Positions 39,788 to 51,149 of a DNA stretch of 64,000 nucleotides are shown here, in pieces. Every line of letters starts with the position of its first letter. Position 1 is the stretch's first letter. Origin of the DNA: Anopheles merus (Eukaryota > Arthropoda > Insecta > Diptera > Culicidae); contig NC_054083.1 of assembly GCF_017562075.2 (NCBI RefSeq), positions 40,593,255 to 40,657,254 on the forward strand, in the 5' to 3' direction. The notes beneath the pieces are model-generated. The model was not told where the DNA came from and ran no database searches. It saw only the letters and a program-made list of their open reading frames with translations. The position numbers and the translations under genes were made by a program.

Positions 39788-40482
39788 TAAGGGAAAGCGG
39801 GGCAAAATGGTTAGGCGGAGTGAAATGGTAGCATGCATTATTGGCATATTAAGACGTTTATAAACGTTTATAAGACGTTTAAAATATTATAAACATAAAA
39901 ATATTTAAAACATCAAAATATTGTGTTAGATGCACATCATGATCATTTAATTGCGTAAGATTTATAAATAAATAAGTTAATAAATGAAGTAATCGGTCAA
40001 AACGATGTTATTTTTACCGTCTCGAAAATAAGCTTTCGTAAGAATTTAGCTAATAACTAGATAAATAAAAGATAAATTTCCAGCCACATGTACATCATGT
40101 TTGATTTACGTAAAAAAGTTGTCAGTTTAATTTAATATTAAAATTTTAAATTTCAAGTTTGTCAAATGTTTCGCTTGGAGCAAAATGGTCATGCCGACTA
40201 TAACATTTTGACAGGAGTAACATGATGAGGCTATGGTGTAAGCATAGATCGCTACAATATATCTGTTTTACATAAATTATACAACAAAATCTTCACAACT
40301 TTTGTTGTTTAATTTTCATTTAATACATTTACATTCGTTGTTAATATGTCTGCTCCTATTTTTGTCTCTTGAATAGGACGTTGAAGCATCGATTGCCGTC
40401 AAAATATCAGAGTAAATTGATCTACCCAATGAGATACAAAGCCAAATACTTAACAGTACCATTTTGCTCCGCTTTGCCCTAA
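39788..40482. mobile_element. MITE-like element with TAA duplication
   Basis: The body (39791-40479) is flanked by TAA on both sides (39788-39790 and 40480-40482). The left end reads GGGAAAGCGGGGCAAAATGG; the right end, on the other strand, reads GGGCAAAGCGGAGCAAAATG, with one gap and one substitution. The interior is AT-rich, with a short array of GACGTTTATAA words (39850-39880) and internal copies of the end word (AGTGAAATGGTAGCATG near 39830, AGCAAAATGGTCATGC near 40178). A 3-bp TAA/TTA duplication suggests the PIF/Harbinger type. No transposase coding. Confidence 0.8.
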
Positions 40483-41564
40483 CTGCTCTTTAGTGCGTTT
40501 TCCGTTGCAATACCACTTAAATCGCATTCCACACCAGATGGAGCTGCATCGCCGCGGTGCATTACACTCGCATTACACGATGGAAGGGAGCGATGCCATA
40601 TGAAAAACTGGTTCACTGGTTGGCTAGCTCTGTGTGTGATACAATCCGGTCCGACACACGTGCATAATTCAATCAGCGCAGATCGCTTCCCCTTTCAGTC
40701 AACGACAACAAAGCCCTTGTGCGCTCGCTTGCGTACACACACACACAAGCACGCAGCGACAGTATTGAACTTGACCCTGGTGTACGAACTGTCGTCCAGT
40801 GCACCGCCCCTCTTGCGCTCTTGCTTGTGGTCTGCCCTGCCCGCCAGTTCGTTGCTTCGCAGCAGCGGGTTTGCTTTCGATCGCGCGTCCACTTCTCGTG
40901 ACTTTCCGTTTCGTTGAGGCGTATTTTATGAGCTCCACTGTGGTGATGACGTTCGGAGTGAGCGAGTATATGGCGTGTGCGCCATGACGTTAATTGCCCC
41001 CTGTGCCCAACCCCGCACGCCGTTCAATAGGCGTCCGTTTGGGGGGCGTAAGATTTTCCGTTTTTACCTAATGGCGATGATTAGTGCGTTGATTTCCACC
41101 ACCAAACCCAAATCGTCTGGTGGGTAGGTCTTAAGGAAACAAACAAGAAAGCACAGCGAGAGGACACGGTCTGACATTGTAGGATAAGAAAAATAGATCA
41201 CCCCTTCTCCTCGCTTCAATGTGACCATGATAGGGCGGTTTCTCTACCTGCGAGCGGACCACTGATTGCTGGCGAAGTTTGTAGTCTTGGGCTTCGGGTC
41301 TCGGTTGGCTGGTTCGTTGGCGTCGTTCTAGAGGGCGACGCCGTCTAGATGAAAATGACATGTTACGATAAGGAAATCGACGCACTGGAACCAGGCGTCT
41401 GTGGTTGCAATTTAATCCCACCCTTTTGATTGAGTATAAACATCTTAATTTTATGATCCATTTATACGTTGCGGTAGTAACTAAGTATGGGTATGTACAG
41501 GCGTGTGATTAATAGGAGGAAAGGAATGTTACGATTCAATATAAAGAGTTAGTACATGTAATGT
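40483..41564. other. Intergenic, no gene seen
   Basis: A (CA)n run lies near 40736-40746. The overlapping frames around 40600-41421 on both strands carry no recognisable features. Confidence 0.6.
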
Positions 41565-41730
41565 GGCGGTCCTGTGGTACAGTCGTCAACTCACAAAACT
41601 AAACAACATGTTCATGTCTAGAATGGATCGTTCCCCCGTAGCAAGGATTGATTATGTGGCTTCGTGATACTCTTGACGAAAGTCTCCAAGTCTGTATAGG
41701 CTGTACAGCGCCATGTCCAAGTAGAAGAAG
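41565..41730 (+). mobile_element. tRNA-related SINE, diverged copy
   Basis: Starts GGCGGTCCTGTGGTACAGTC (A-box region) and ends in an AGAAGAAG tail. It shares CGTAGCAAGGATTGA and CCTGTATAGGC-like words with the copy at 42101-42290. The B box is decayed (no GGTTCAA core), so internal Pol III transcription is unlikely. GTTAGTA occurs at 41548-41554 and again just after the tail (41731-41737), a possible target-site duplication. Confidence 0.8.
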
Positions 41731-42068
41731 GTTAGTAACCTTTGCATTAAAAAAATGACTTTTTCGGCTGGCTGTTGAAAAACAAACTAAGCGAGGTGAT
41801 TTCTTTCCATGAACATCCTTTGGAAGGGAATTATTTAGCTTACTTGCAAAAATAAATCTACGACCTTGCGAGCCGTCGTCTGTTAACCGGAATGTTCGCC
41901 ATGGCGGATGAAACATGCGTGCAGGCTTGTTTTAAGATCTACCTTCTCCTCAGTTTTTGCAACAAAATTGTTGGAGTAAAGCTTTTGGATCAAGTTAGTC
42001 CATTCAAAATTGCTGGGACACAGCTGGAGAACGTAGGACCGAAATTCGCCAGAAATTATCACTTAAAT

Positions 42069-42304
42069 GTGTATCGTCATTGGGTACTTAAATGTGTATC
42101 GGGGGCGGTACCGTGGTACAGTCGTCAACTTGAACGACTCAATAACATGCCCGTCATGGGTTCAAGCCCAGAATGGACCGCCCCCCCGTAGCAAGGATTG
42201 ACTATCCGGCTACGTGGTAATGAATTAAGTCTCGAAAGCCTGTATAGGCCGGCATGTCCGCGTAGGACGTTACGCCAAATAGAAGAAGAAGTGTATCGTC
42301 ATTG
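42069..42304 (+). mobile_element. tRNA-related SINE, SINE200-like, with target duplication
   Basis: The 190-bp body (42101-42290) opens with GGGGGCGGTACCGTGGTAC. It has an A-box-like TGGTACAGTCG near 42114 and a B box GGGTTCAAGCCC at 42158-42169, and ends in AGAAGAAGAA. This matches my memory of SINE200 of Anopheles gambiae. The 14-mer GTGTATCGTCATTG stands directly after the tail (42291-42304) and also at 42069-42082. A second partial copy of that flank (ACTTAAATGTGTATCG) lies between the upstream 14-mer and the SINE. The promoter boxes are better preserved than in the copy 370 bp upstream. Confidence 0.88.
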
Positions 42305-43223
42305 CTTGTCGCTGTGAAGCCAGTGGACGCGATTCATGCTTCCTGATATGTTGGTTCATGTTTTTCGAGGTACTATTTCACTGTTTGACCAGTTGCATCG
42401 ACCTCCCGGTCAAGCGAACGTAGCTTTGTAGTGACTTTTCCCACGGTCTTCATCTTCAGGTTCCTTTGGCAGTCTGAAGTCGCTCAGGTTCCTCGGCCAT
42501 TTGGAACTGGGCTTTCTTTCGATGCTCTGATCATTGTCTAGTAGTGCCAAGATGTTGTAGATGCCAGAACAGGCTTATATGACGTTTGCAAAATGCCGCA
42601 CGGAGTTCATTTTAAAGGGTACCAGATGCACCGTTCTTTGATCGCGCACGCGTGTTAACGAAGTTGCTTCACTTGTTTGGCCATTAAGCTTAGAGTTCGA
42701 CTGATAGAGGTTTCAAATTTTGTTCACTGTCTCATAGGATGCTATTACTGAAAGCTAATTAACCTTTGAATCGTATGGGTAAAGATAAACCCATAAAAAT
42801 CGATATTTTTGTTCATTTTTTAATGCAAACAATACATGAACTTTTCATTGAAATTCATGAATTTAAACATTATGTATTTGTTTAAGAATTTTATATCAAA
42901 CTGTTAAAAACCCTTGATCCCTGATCATACCATTCACAACAGACATTCCATCAAATTGATGGTGTAATACGATCGATCGTACTCGCGCGACCATTGCGTC
43001 TTGAAAATTAAAACACACCGTCGTGTAATTGAACCAACATTCGAAAGGATAGCTCACATGGCAGCATAATACGACGCTTGGCGTGACATATTTCATGCCC
43101 GCCCGTATGATACCGGCGCCAACAAAAGACACCGATTCTTAAAGACCACACTTGTACTTACAATTCTACGATCACTATTCGCCCTAGCCGTGTCATGTGT
43201 TGGCGATTTATACCCTTCATCGG

Positions 43224-43277
<54 letters not shown>

Positions 43278-46200
43278 CCTCTGGTTACTAAACCCAAATC
43301 TTCAACTTGTACACGATACATGGGTGCACGCTTGATTGCACTGGCTAGTGTATTTTGATAATTGACCATTACATCACACACTCCTCCCCCGCAGAGGGGG
43401 AACACTATTAATTGGAAAAACATTACACCAAACAGATGAAAAGTAAGCAATAAAACACTGAACCCCACTCGCCTCACAGTAAGACCTCGTGAAGCCCTCG
43501 AGGGCGCACAGATGAAAAGTAAATATTTTTCCATTTATCTCATAATCGAGCGCTTTCTACAGCGCAAGGGCTTACCGAAACCCACCCCAAAAGGTGTAGG
43601 TGTAAACAATAAAACTGATCCTTTCTAAAACAGTTGCCTAATTCGAACGATTGGCGCGATCAGAACGAGGCTTGGCCCCTGGCACAGCCCGCTTCTCGGT
43701 CATGTATGCGGGTCCAGCAAACGGGGTCCACGTTATGCAACACGGATCTTGCATCTGGTGGAGCCTTCTGCATGTTTTAGCGCGACCTTACTACATGCAT
43801 CCACGGGCATGTACCAGTTGGTGGGTGGATTCGCTTTGTTTATGGTGCGAAAATGGTGCTCGCAAAACCTCCGGCTACCACGCTCGCATACCATTTGGTT
43901 TCTGCACACGCTGCGGCATTAAATCCAAGAAGAAACATTAACTCCGGAAAGTGCCAATAGGTCAGGCTAACCGCGCACCATATCTGAGATGTACACACGA
44001 AGGACGAACGGAGGGAAGTGGGTTCGGAGCTCATAATAATAACACTTTGAAGCCCTGCACAGGGTCCGAAATTGATTATGATTTATACGCGACGATGGCC
44101 GGTGCCAGTGCCAGTGGAACGTAATTTCGCTGTCATCCAACGAGGACGTCTTTGACGACGTGCTCGGCCTCGGCGCAAAACACCGGCCGTGGTTTTTCAT
44201 TTTAAAGCCGAGTGAAACCGTTTATTTTCGCTCCTGCAGCTACAGTGGCAGTTGCGAACCGGTGCCAGCGTATGACTTCATAATCCGTATCGCATCCTGC
44301 CCACCGTGCAGGCCGGCGGGTGGTGATCTTGTAATTGCTCTGGTAATGCTAAATCTCTTGTAACTGCCGCCTCAAGTGGGTTCTCAGTCAAAGTGAACCA
44401 GCCAGGGCAATGAAGACAAAAAAAAACCACCCCTATCCGACCGATGGATCACACAAAAGCGGACACATACCTTACACCGTGTGTGCGATTCTTTTGCAAT
44501 CCTTCCGCGAGAAGCAAATAATGCAAAAAAGCACACACCAGGTACCAGTTTTGCTGCCGGTCGCTGCCATAATGAGTGCGGTGCTGCGCACGTAGGAAGC
44601 GACAGGCCGGCAAACAGCAGCCACGCTTCGGTGCGTGAGGTATCGAGGTCCGTAGTCCGATCTAGTCCGATCTAGTGGGGCCTCCCGATCGGGCAATATA
44701 AATTAACTCTTAATCGTTCAAACCCTCTTTCAAGTCGCGCGATCGATGGACACATTAATTATGGCCGTCGTCAAATGGCAATTCTAACTCGCAACTCTAT
44801 GCAGTTGAACGACTGCAAATACGGTACCCCGAGATTGAGGTGTTTATAGTTACTGCTTCAAACTTTACCCCTTCGCACTACTTCTTTTGCCTGGTTTCGA
44901 ACCGCTTGCAAATGCTTCCAACAGCCGGGTTTTGCCGCTCCAGTAGATCCGCTCTTTCGGTTCATTCGGTTGTCCGTTTCGTTCCGCCGGTCCGCAACGT
45001 CTAAAAGCAACGGTTTCTGTTGTAGCGATTTCGAAAATGTCAACCGGAAGTCCCCCCGGACGATCGGATCGGGGGTTGTCGATCGTTATATTTTGCTGCG
45101 TACGGTTTGAAGGCTTTGATGTGCTAAACAAAAAGAAGACAACAACTTAGACTTTGATTTTTTTGTGTGTGTAGATTTAAAATTCTAAGCGATCATGGCG
45201 GTAGATCGAACAATTTCACATCCGGGTAGGTTTGGTCGGTTCGATGATCGCAGCACAAAACAAAGGTACCCAAGGAAGTTTAACGCATGATTTGTCCCCA
45301 AGAATAGGTTTGCTTTGTGTTTTTGAAGGCTTTTTAGAAATTTCTCGCTACTTCGAAATAAATAATGTATTTACTGCAATAAGCAGTCAGGAATTCAATT
45401 TGAAATGCGAGCTCCCCAGAAGGACTGCTTTCATAAACGCTAACAGAAATAAATCACCCATGAAAGCTTAAACCTCCGCCGAACATAGCACAGTGCATAT
45501 CACATATATAGCACACCGCCGGCATTAATTGATGGTCCGCAAATGTTTCCGCACCTTGTCACCTGTCCTGTACCCGGTGTCCCCAGCATCACATCCCTTC
45601 GTGAAACTTGAAAGGCGTCCTACCACGAAACAAGTGCAAAATTATTAAGTGCATCGCTCTACCCCCCCTTTTGGTATCACTTGTGCACCGAAAACTGGCA
45701 TCATCCAGCAGCCTTTTGTCACACATAACGCCCGCTCACCCAAGACGCAAGTGCAGACCGCTGCAGTCTTTGCGCAGAACAAACGGGGTGATCCGGCGAG
45801 GGTGATTTAGGAGTACCTCCTCCTCCACCATCGATCATGATCATCTATCTTCACCCGGTTGGGCAATGCAAGCCAGCTTCACTTGGCAAGTTGTCGCAAG
45901 TGCTCCTTGCATTAGGTAATGTTGGATTCTCTCTGTCGCTTGCGATGAAATGGGGCCCGAACGTGACATCTGTCACGGTGCCGTTACGCCGCAACGCTGG
46001 CCGTGTCTGACTGTCTGGCCAAATGGATAATGGACACCATATCGGACACCATGTTGCTTGTAGGAGTGTGGTTTCTTTCTTATTGTGTGACCCTTTCAGA
46101 CAGAGAAAATGGCCTGTAAATCAGTGACACCGGCGCGTCACGTCAACGGGCTGCCCTTCTGCTCAGGGGCACACTCAGAGTACCTTAGCTCCGGCCCTAA

Positions 46201-48396
46201 ATCGAGATGCAGTAGCGTGACTAATGTGTTTACACACCCCCCCCCCCCTCCCACAACAAGTGTCCAAAATCGCTCGTAACAAAAAGCTCAAAATCAAATT
46301 CGAAACACTAACACCACACACCCCGATCGAGTGACCTTCAGCGGGCCGGCGCTCGTTCTGTTTCATTCATTTGTGCAATCGCGTGTGCCACCGCGGATTT
46401 AATCCGCTTCATTCACAACTTCATTCTTTGGGCTGGTTTGGGTAGGCGTTAGGAAGTGTGTTAGAGAGCGTAGTGTAAGATAAAAAAAAATGAACGGAAG
46501 GTGTAGTTTAATGTTGTTTGTTGTGGCTTGCGCCCGGCCCGAGAGTGAAGGCTGCAACATTTCATGGAGATAAGATAGGTGCAAGCACGCGACGAATACA
46601 TTTAGCAGCTTTACCGTCAGCTTTATCCTGTGCCGGATGCTGCGAGTTCCTGAGCATCCGGGGGGGCTGAATGGTTGTGTGAGGTGACGATTTGATCTAG
46701 CGTTAATGTGATTTCCTGGTAGGAACGAATGCAGCACGCAAAGATCAAGTTCATAATGATCGTTTGATGGCACACGGTGGTATTTTCATTGGTATATCAA
46801 TACGATTATGTAAATTGACCTTTCTGTACAACTTCATTATCATCCCACAGTAAGCAAGCATTCTGGAAAGGTTTTTAAATTGAAAGACACTCCAAAGAAA
46901 ATGATACATTTTCTACTCAACTCAGAGTGAGGCATCCAAGAGCATCCAAAGCTATTTCTTTGTTCTTTGTTCTGGGCGACAGGTTTGGCCAGTGCGAGCC
47001 TCCGGCAGGATCCGGTTAAACTGGATTTATGTTCTGGAACATGAGAATCATTATAGTTCGTTTTTTACCACATACCACAATATAAAAAAAGGAAGCAATC
47101 GACTCCAGAACAAGAGCATAGCAACATCAACTCTAGTTGATTGTCTGATCAACCGCAAACTTCACTTTTTATCGCAAACTTATGTACAGTGGCTTCCGCG
47201 GGCAGAGCAAAACGAAAGCAAAAGGATCTTGCTGTGCTTGTTGGTCTTCTTCCTTGTTCGCTCTCTCTCTCACACACACAAAGCCTCACCAGTCGAGCGG
47301 CACGGTTTAAACGAATCGAGCATACAAAAGGCTCCCTTCTCGAACTCCCCAACGATACCACAACTCCTTGTTGCAATGCGAGCGAAACCGGGCGCATTGT
47401 GAAACTAGATAAACATATGCAATGCTATTCTTGCAAACTTTAGACCACCGAAACCTGCGCATTGCAGCTGTGCATGTGCAATTCGCAACTGGCCAAGCTT
47501 TACCACCCGGTAGCATAATTATAAAAAGGAAAAATTGACACTAAAAATAAAAAGCCTTCCCCGTCTGCTCTGCGCTGTGCTTGCCCGATTGTCGGGATTG
47601 TCGTGACCGACCGGTTCAAAACGACCCCGGGTGACGAAAGCCGCCAGCCCACCTCGGGCGCATTGTGCGCGAGCGTGATGTGAGGGAGGGAGAGCTTTGA
47701 GAGCTTTATTTGCAATATGCTTCACCATACCGATGGAGAGTGGGTGTTTGGCGCTATGACTGTATTGAGGGGGGGGGTTTTTACAGTGTTTTTCAGCTCA
47801 GTGCCTCCAAAATCTCGATCCCCAACTGTTTGACGCTTCCTGGCCTGAGCCTGACAAGCGAGAACGGCCAACGGTGGTGACCGAATACGACGCGCGTCTA
47901 CTGCCGTGGCGCGAGCTGTCTCGATGTAAATGAGTTCTATGTATCGTTAACGTACCGACCGTTAACGTATAATGTGCACGATTGTGGATAATGTACGCGC
48001 CAGCATGTAGATCGGTTCGAGATTGGCAAGCCTTCCCGCTGCAGCCTACGCCCGCCTGCTGCTGGAGCGACTAATACGCCACCGGGGGAGAGTTTGCTCG
48101 CTTGCTTCCCACCACGAAAGATGGTCATCGGATCGAGCTGGACGGTGGTATACAATGAAAAAAGTAACAAACACACACATATGTGTCGGCTTGCCAATTG
48201 CATCCTACCGGGAAACTTGTCCACGGTGACTAACCGGTAAGCCGGTTCTCTACCGAGGGCTCGTCACTTGTTGTCGTATAGAAGTTATGCGCTATTTTCC
48301 CTCCATATCTCTCGCTGGTGGTGGTGGTGGTGGTGGTGATGGTGTTCATGCTTTTCCTGGTCCACAGTCTCAGAATGCTGGGCCGGTCGGGCGTGC
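42305..48396. other. Intergenic, 6 kb, no gene seen
   Basis: No supported gene. Contents: the (CT)n tract at 43226-43272; AGTCCGATCT repeated twice near 44651-44671; a C run near 46239-46250; a G run near 47770-47778; and GTTAACGTA repeated near 47946 and 47960. A (GGT)n run stands near 48316-48337, about 60 bp upstream of the next promoter. Confidence 0.6.
43226..43272. repeat. (CT)n microsatellite
   Basis: About 23 CT units, followed by a broken CT-rich end. Confidence 0.97.
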
Positions 48397-48436
48397 TATA
48401 AAAGCTACCACTCGCCACCAGGAAAAGCATAGTCAG
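48397..48436 (+). promoter_or_regulatory. TATA box and initiator of the 48513 CPLCA gene
   Basis: TATAAAA at 48397-48403, then AAAAGCATAGTCAG at 48423-48436. The A of AGTC (48431) is 34 nt after the first T. A (GGT)n run stands about 60 bp upstream. The 5' UTR carries GCGCAGACCT at 48454-48463, a word that recurs as ACACAGACCT in the 5' UTRs of the two CPLCA paralogues. Confidence 0.75.
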
Positions 48437-48512
48437 AATCTAGCCAACCAACAGCGCAGACCTTCTTCTCATTTTTAAAACCCACAACAATCTACTTAAC
48501 TCCACATACAAA

Positions 48513-48976
48513 ATGCTGAAGTTGGTAAGTTGGCAAAGCAACGTTTAGTCAAGCTCAAAATTTATTAACCGTTTTTCCTCTCTCTTTCTCTCTCCTCTAA
48601 GGTGGTGCTGTCCGCTGTCCTGGCCGTCGTTGCCGCCCGTCCCGGTGCCCTCACGTACTCGGCCCCGCTGGCGTACGCACCGGCCACCCTCATTGCCAAG
48701 CCGGAGATTTACTACCAGAAGAGCATCATCGAGGAACCGACCGTGGCGCACGTCGGCAGCCTGGTCAAGACGATCCCGACGGCCGTGTCGCACCAGAGCT
48801 CGACCGTCGTGCACAACTCGGCCAAGATCACCGAGCCGATCTATGCGCCGGCCGTGAAGCAGACGCTGGTGTCGACGCCGATCGCCAAGACGACCTACTT
48901 TGCTGCCCCGGCGGCTTACGCCTATGCTGCCCCCGCGTTGGCCTATCACGATGCGTACGCGTACCATCATCTGTAA
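48513..48976 (+). CDS. CPLCA: CPLCA-type cuticular protein with retinin-like domain
   Basis: Two exons, 48513-48524 (MLKL, donor GTAAGT) and 48602-48976, phase 0, giving 128 residues. Signal peptide is about residues 1-16 (LVVLSAVLAVVAA). Residues 41-101 form the retinin-like block: YYQKSIIEEPTVAHVGSLVK, then TIPTAVSHQSSTVVH and IYAPAVKQTLVSTP. A short Ala/Tyr tail ends AYAYHHL. In Anopheles, the alanine-rich CPLCA cuticular proteins are the family known to carry this domain, and I recall three members, which equals the number of retinin-like genes here. The product is a presumed secreted component of cuticle; in flies retinin is a corneal lens protein. It is the shortest of the three, lacking the AYAAPVxKTY repeats. 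AATAAA at 49236-49241 gives a 3' UTR of about 265 nt. Confidence 0.9.
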
Positions 48977-49235
48977 GGCTCACGGAACCTGACGGAACTG
49001 AGAGTCACGAGAGGGATTTTGCTAAATCATTTCGAGCAAGGCTAAGGAGAGGGTAGCAAGTGTGCATACCAGTGAAATTCGAAGAATCGAAAAGGGGCCA
49101 TATAGGAGAGGAAGCGGCAAAGGACATTTCTTACAGTGTTTCACGGCAAGGAAGGGTACGTTTTCCATTGTTCATTGTGATTGTTGGTGAAAGATTGGAA
49201 AACGGCCAACTATTCCCACCGGATGCCTGCAGTGA

Positions 49236-49241
49236 AATAAA
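49236..49241 (+). other. Polyadenylation signal of the 48513 gene
   Basis: AATAAA, the only canonical hexamer close downstream of the stop codon at 48974-48976. Confidence 0.65.
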
Positions 49242-49359
49242 ACAAATGTCCTACAAAATGTAATCTTTACTGTGTGCCTGTTATTTAGAGACGAGGAGTA
49301 AAGGAAAGAAATTACAGAAACATAATGCTATTTCTAATGAAGAAGTGTTTTGAATCTAT

Positions 49360-49545
49360 GCTCCTAAAAGTATGCAATTTTCACATCTCAATTATTTACT
49401 CAGAGTACTTGTCCTTATAAAACCTGATTGTTTCGATGCTTAAGGTCGTAACGCTCCTAAAAGTATGCAACCAGCACATCAAAACTGTGTAATGAAAGCG
49501 TTTGACGTCATAAAACCTGTTGGTCTTGTTGGAAACGGTTGTTCA
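49360..49545. repeat. Imperfect 93-bp tandem duplication
   Basis: GCTCCTAAAAGTATGCAA begins at 49360 and again at 49453. CACATC follows 22 bases later in each unit and ATAAAACCTG about 57 bases later, so the spacing is kept across the unit. The remaining bases have diverged. The core CTAAAAGTATGCAA occurs a third time near 59182. Confidence 0.75.
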
Positions 49546-51049
49546 ATTGATGTTGAGTTAAGTTTGGCATACGTCGTTTCTGAGGATTTCAAATAATAAA
49601 TTCACCAAAATCAATCTTTACTCCCTCTCTATCACGGCTTCTATCTTAATCGAACAGATTGTAGCCTTTTAAAGACCAAAATGCCCAGCTGTTTAAGCCT
49701 AAAATAATAGCAGGTGTTTCCAGCAGGAAAGCACTCTCTAATGCTCAATAGTGTACGATCAATTTGCATGTTTCTTTGTTTCCTCATTCCAGCTAGAACT
49801 GCTTCATACATTTCTACCACTTGCTGCAGCTACTGGGTAGTAGCTACACCCTCGTTTGACAGAACTGGAGCAAGAACTGGTGCAGTAGAGCTAGCATTCT
49901 ACACACTCCATCAGAAGCAGGTTTTTTCATTCAAAAACTTGCAACCGCACCGTACCTATTTATCGCTTTTTCCCGTCCTAAGAACGCGCGCCCCCGGGCC
50001 TTACGCATCTAATCAATATTATAATTTTAGCTCATTCTTCATCCACTGATCGTAGCACCTCCGTTGCAGCGACCATTTTTTTTCTACAACACTTCAACAA
50101 AATGTCAACCAGCTGCGGCCATCAAAACCAGATTTATGTCCAGCTCCACTGGTTGTGCTCTGTTAATCCTCCACTGGTTCCCGGTTTCCAGTTTGCCCCG
50201 TTTGCACAGCTATTGCAGGATGCTTTTGGAACGAATTGGGTCTCACTTCTGCGACAGCTGCCCTGCCGGACGGACTAGCTAGCTTTGTGAGTGTAGCCTT
50301 TGGATTGTTTTGAAGTGATCTTCCCAGAATTACCCACCAAATCTGAAGGCTGTGTAACGGTGCATCGAAGTTATAGCGTTTTGGCACTCATTCCCTTTCA
50401 GTTCGCTAATTAGTTTTGGTACTGTGTCCAGCCCCGTGACCTCTCACTCCCCCTCCCCCAAACGAAGGGTAGGGAATCCCAGGTTCCAGTTGACAAGGGT
50501 ACGCGCGAAATGTCGTTCTGCGATACCGCGCCATAAAACCATGAACTTTAAGCGGTACAACTATTCGTAGCAAAGCAAACCGGTAAGTAACCCCTCCGCT
50601 AAAAGCAGGGTAATGTAGGTCGGGTTTGCTCTTGTTCCTTAAACTGTAGCGTTGCTGTCAAAAAAATAAAGGTAGCAAACTGCATGAGAGGAAACGATGC
50701 CAACAGAGCGCTTCCTCGGCGTAAATGCCATCCTCCGCGGGGCAGAACTACTTTCACGCGCCCCGGGTGATGCCTGGAGATGCCCGTGCCAAGGACAACG
50801 GAAACCGTCCCCCTTGCACACGAATGAGGAAGATCACGCGTATGGCGGCCACTTTCAGGCTCCGGGGCCGGTAGACCATGAGCACTGTTCGAGTCAGTGA
50901 ACCAATTTTTGTTCTTTTCTTCCTACCACAGAATCTGCGGATCCTCTCGGCTGACAGGAGCGGAATCGACTCCAGTTGCAACACAGCATCTCATCAGTGA
51001 AGATCGACCGCCGGAACGGGCAAGACCTGTTGCTTTATTTCGGAAACGC
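49546..51049. other. Intergenic, no gene seen
   Basis: Frames up to 111 codons, such as 49714-50049, have no family resemblance. Nothing else supported. Confidence 0.55.
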
Positions 51050-51088
51050 TATAAAACACTCGCGATCGCAGGGAACGCGCTGCAGTTC
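51050..51088 (+). promoter_or_regulatory. TATA box and initiator of the 51150 gene
   Basis: TATAAAA at 51050-51056 and GCAGTTC at 51082-51088. The initiator A (51084) is 34 nt after the first T, exactly as in the cuticular genes. The 5' UTR would be 66 nt. Confidence 0.7.
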
Positions 51089-51149
51089 TACAGGGAATAG
51101 CCACTGTGTCGTGTAATCGGAACATCAGCTTCAGCCTGTTTTGGGTGTA

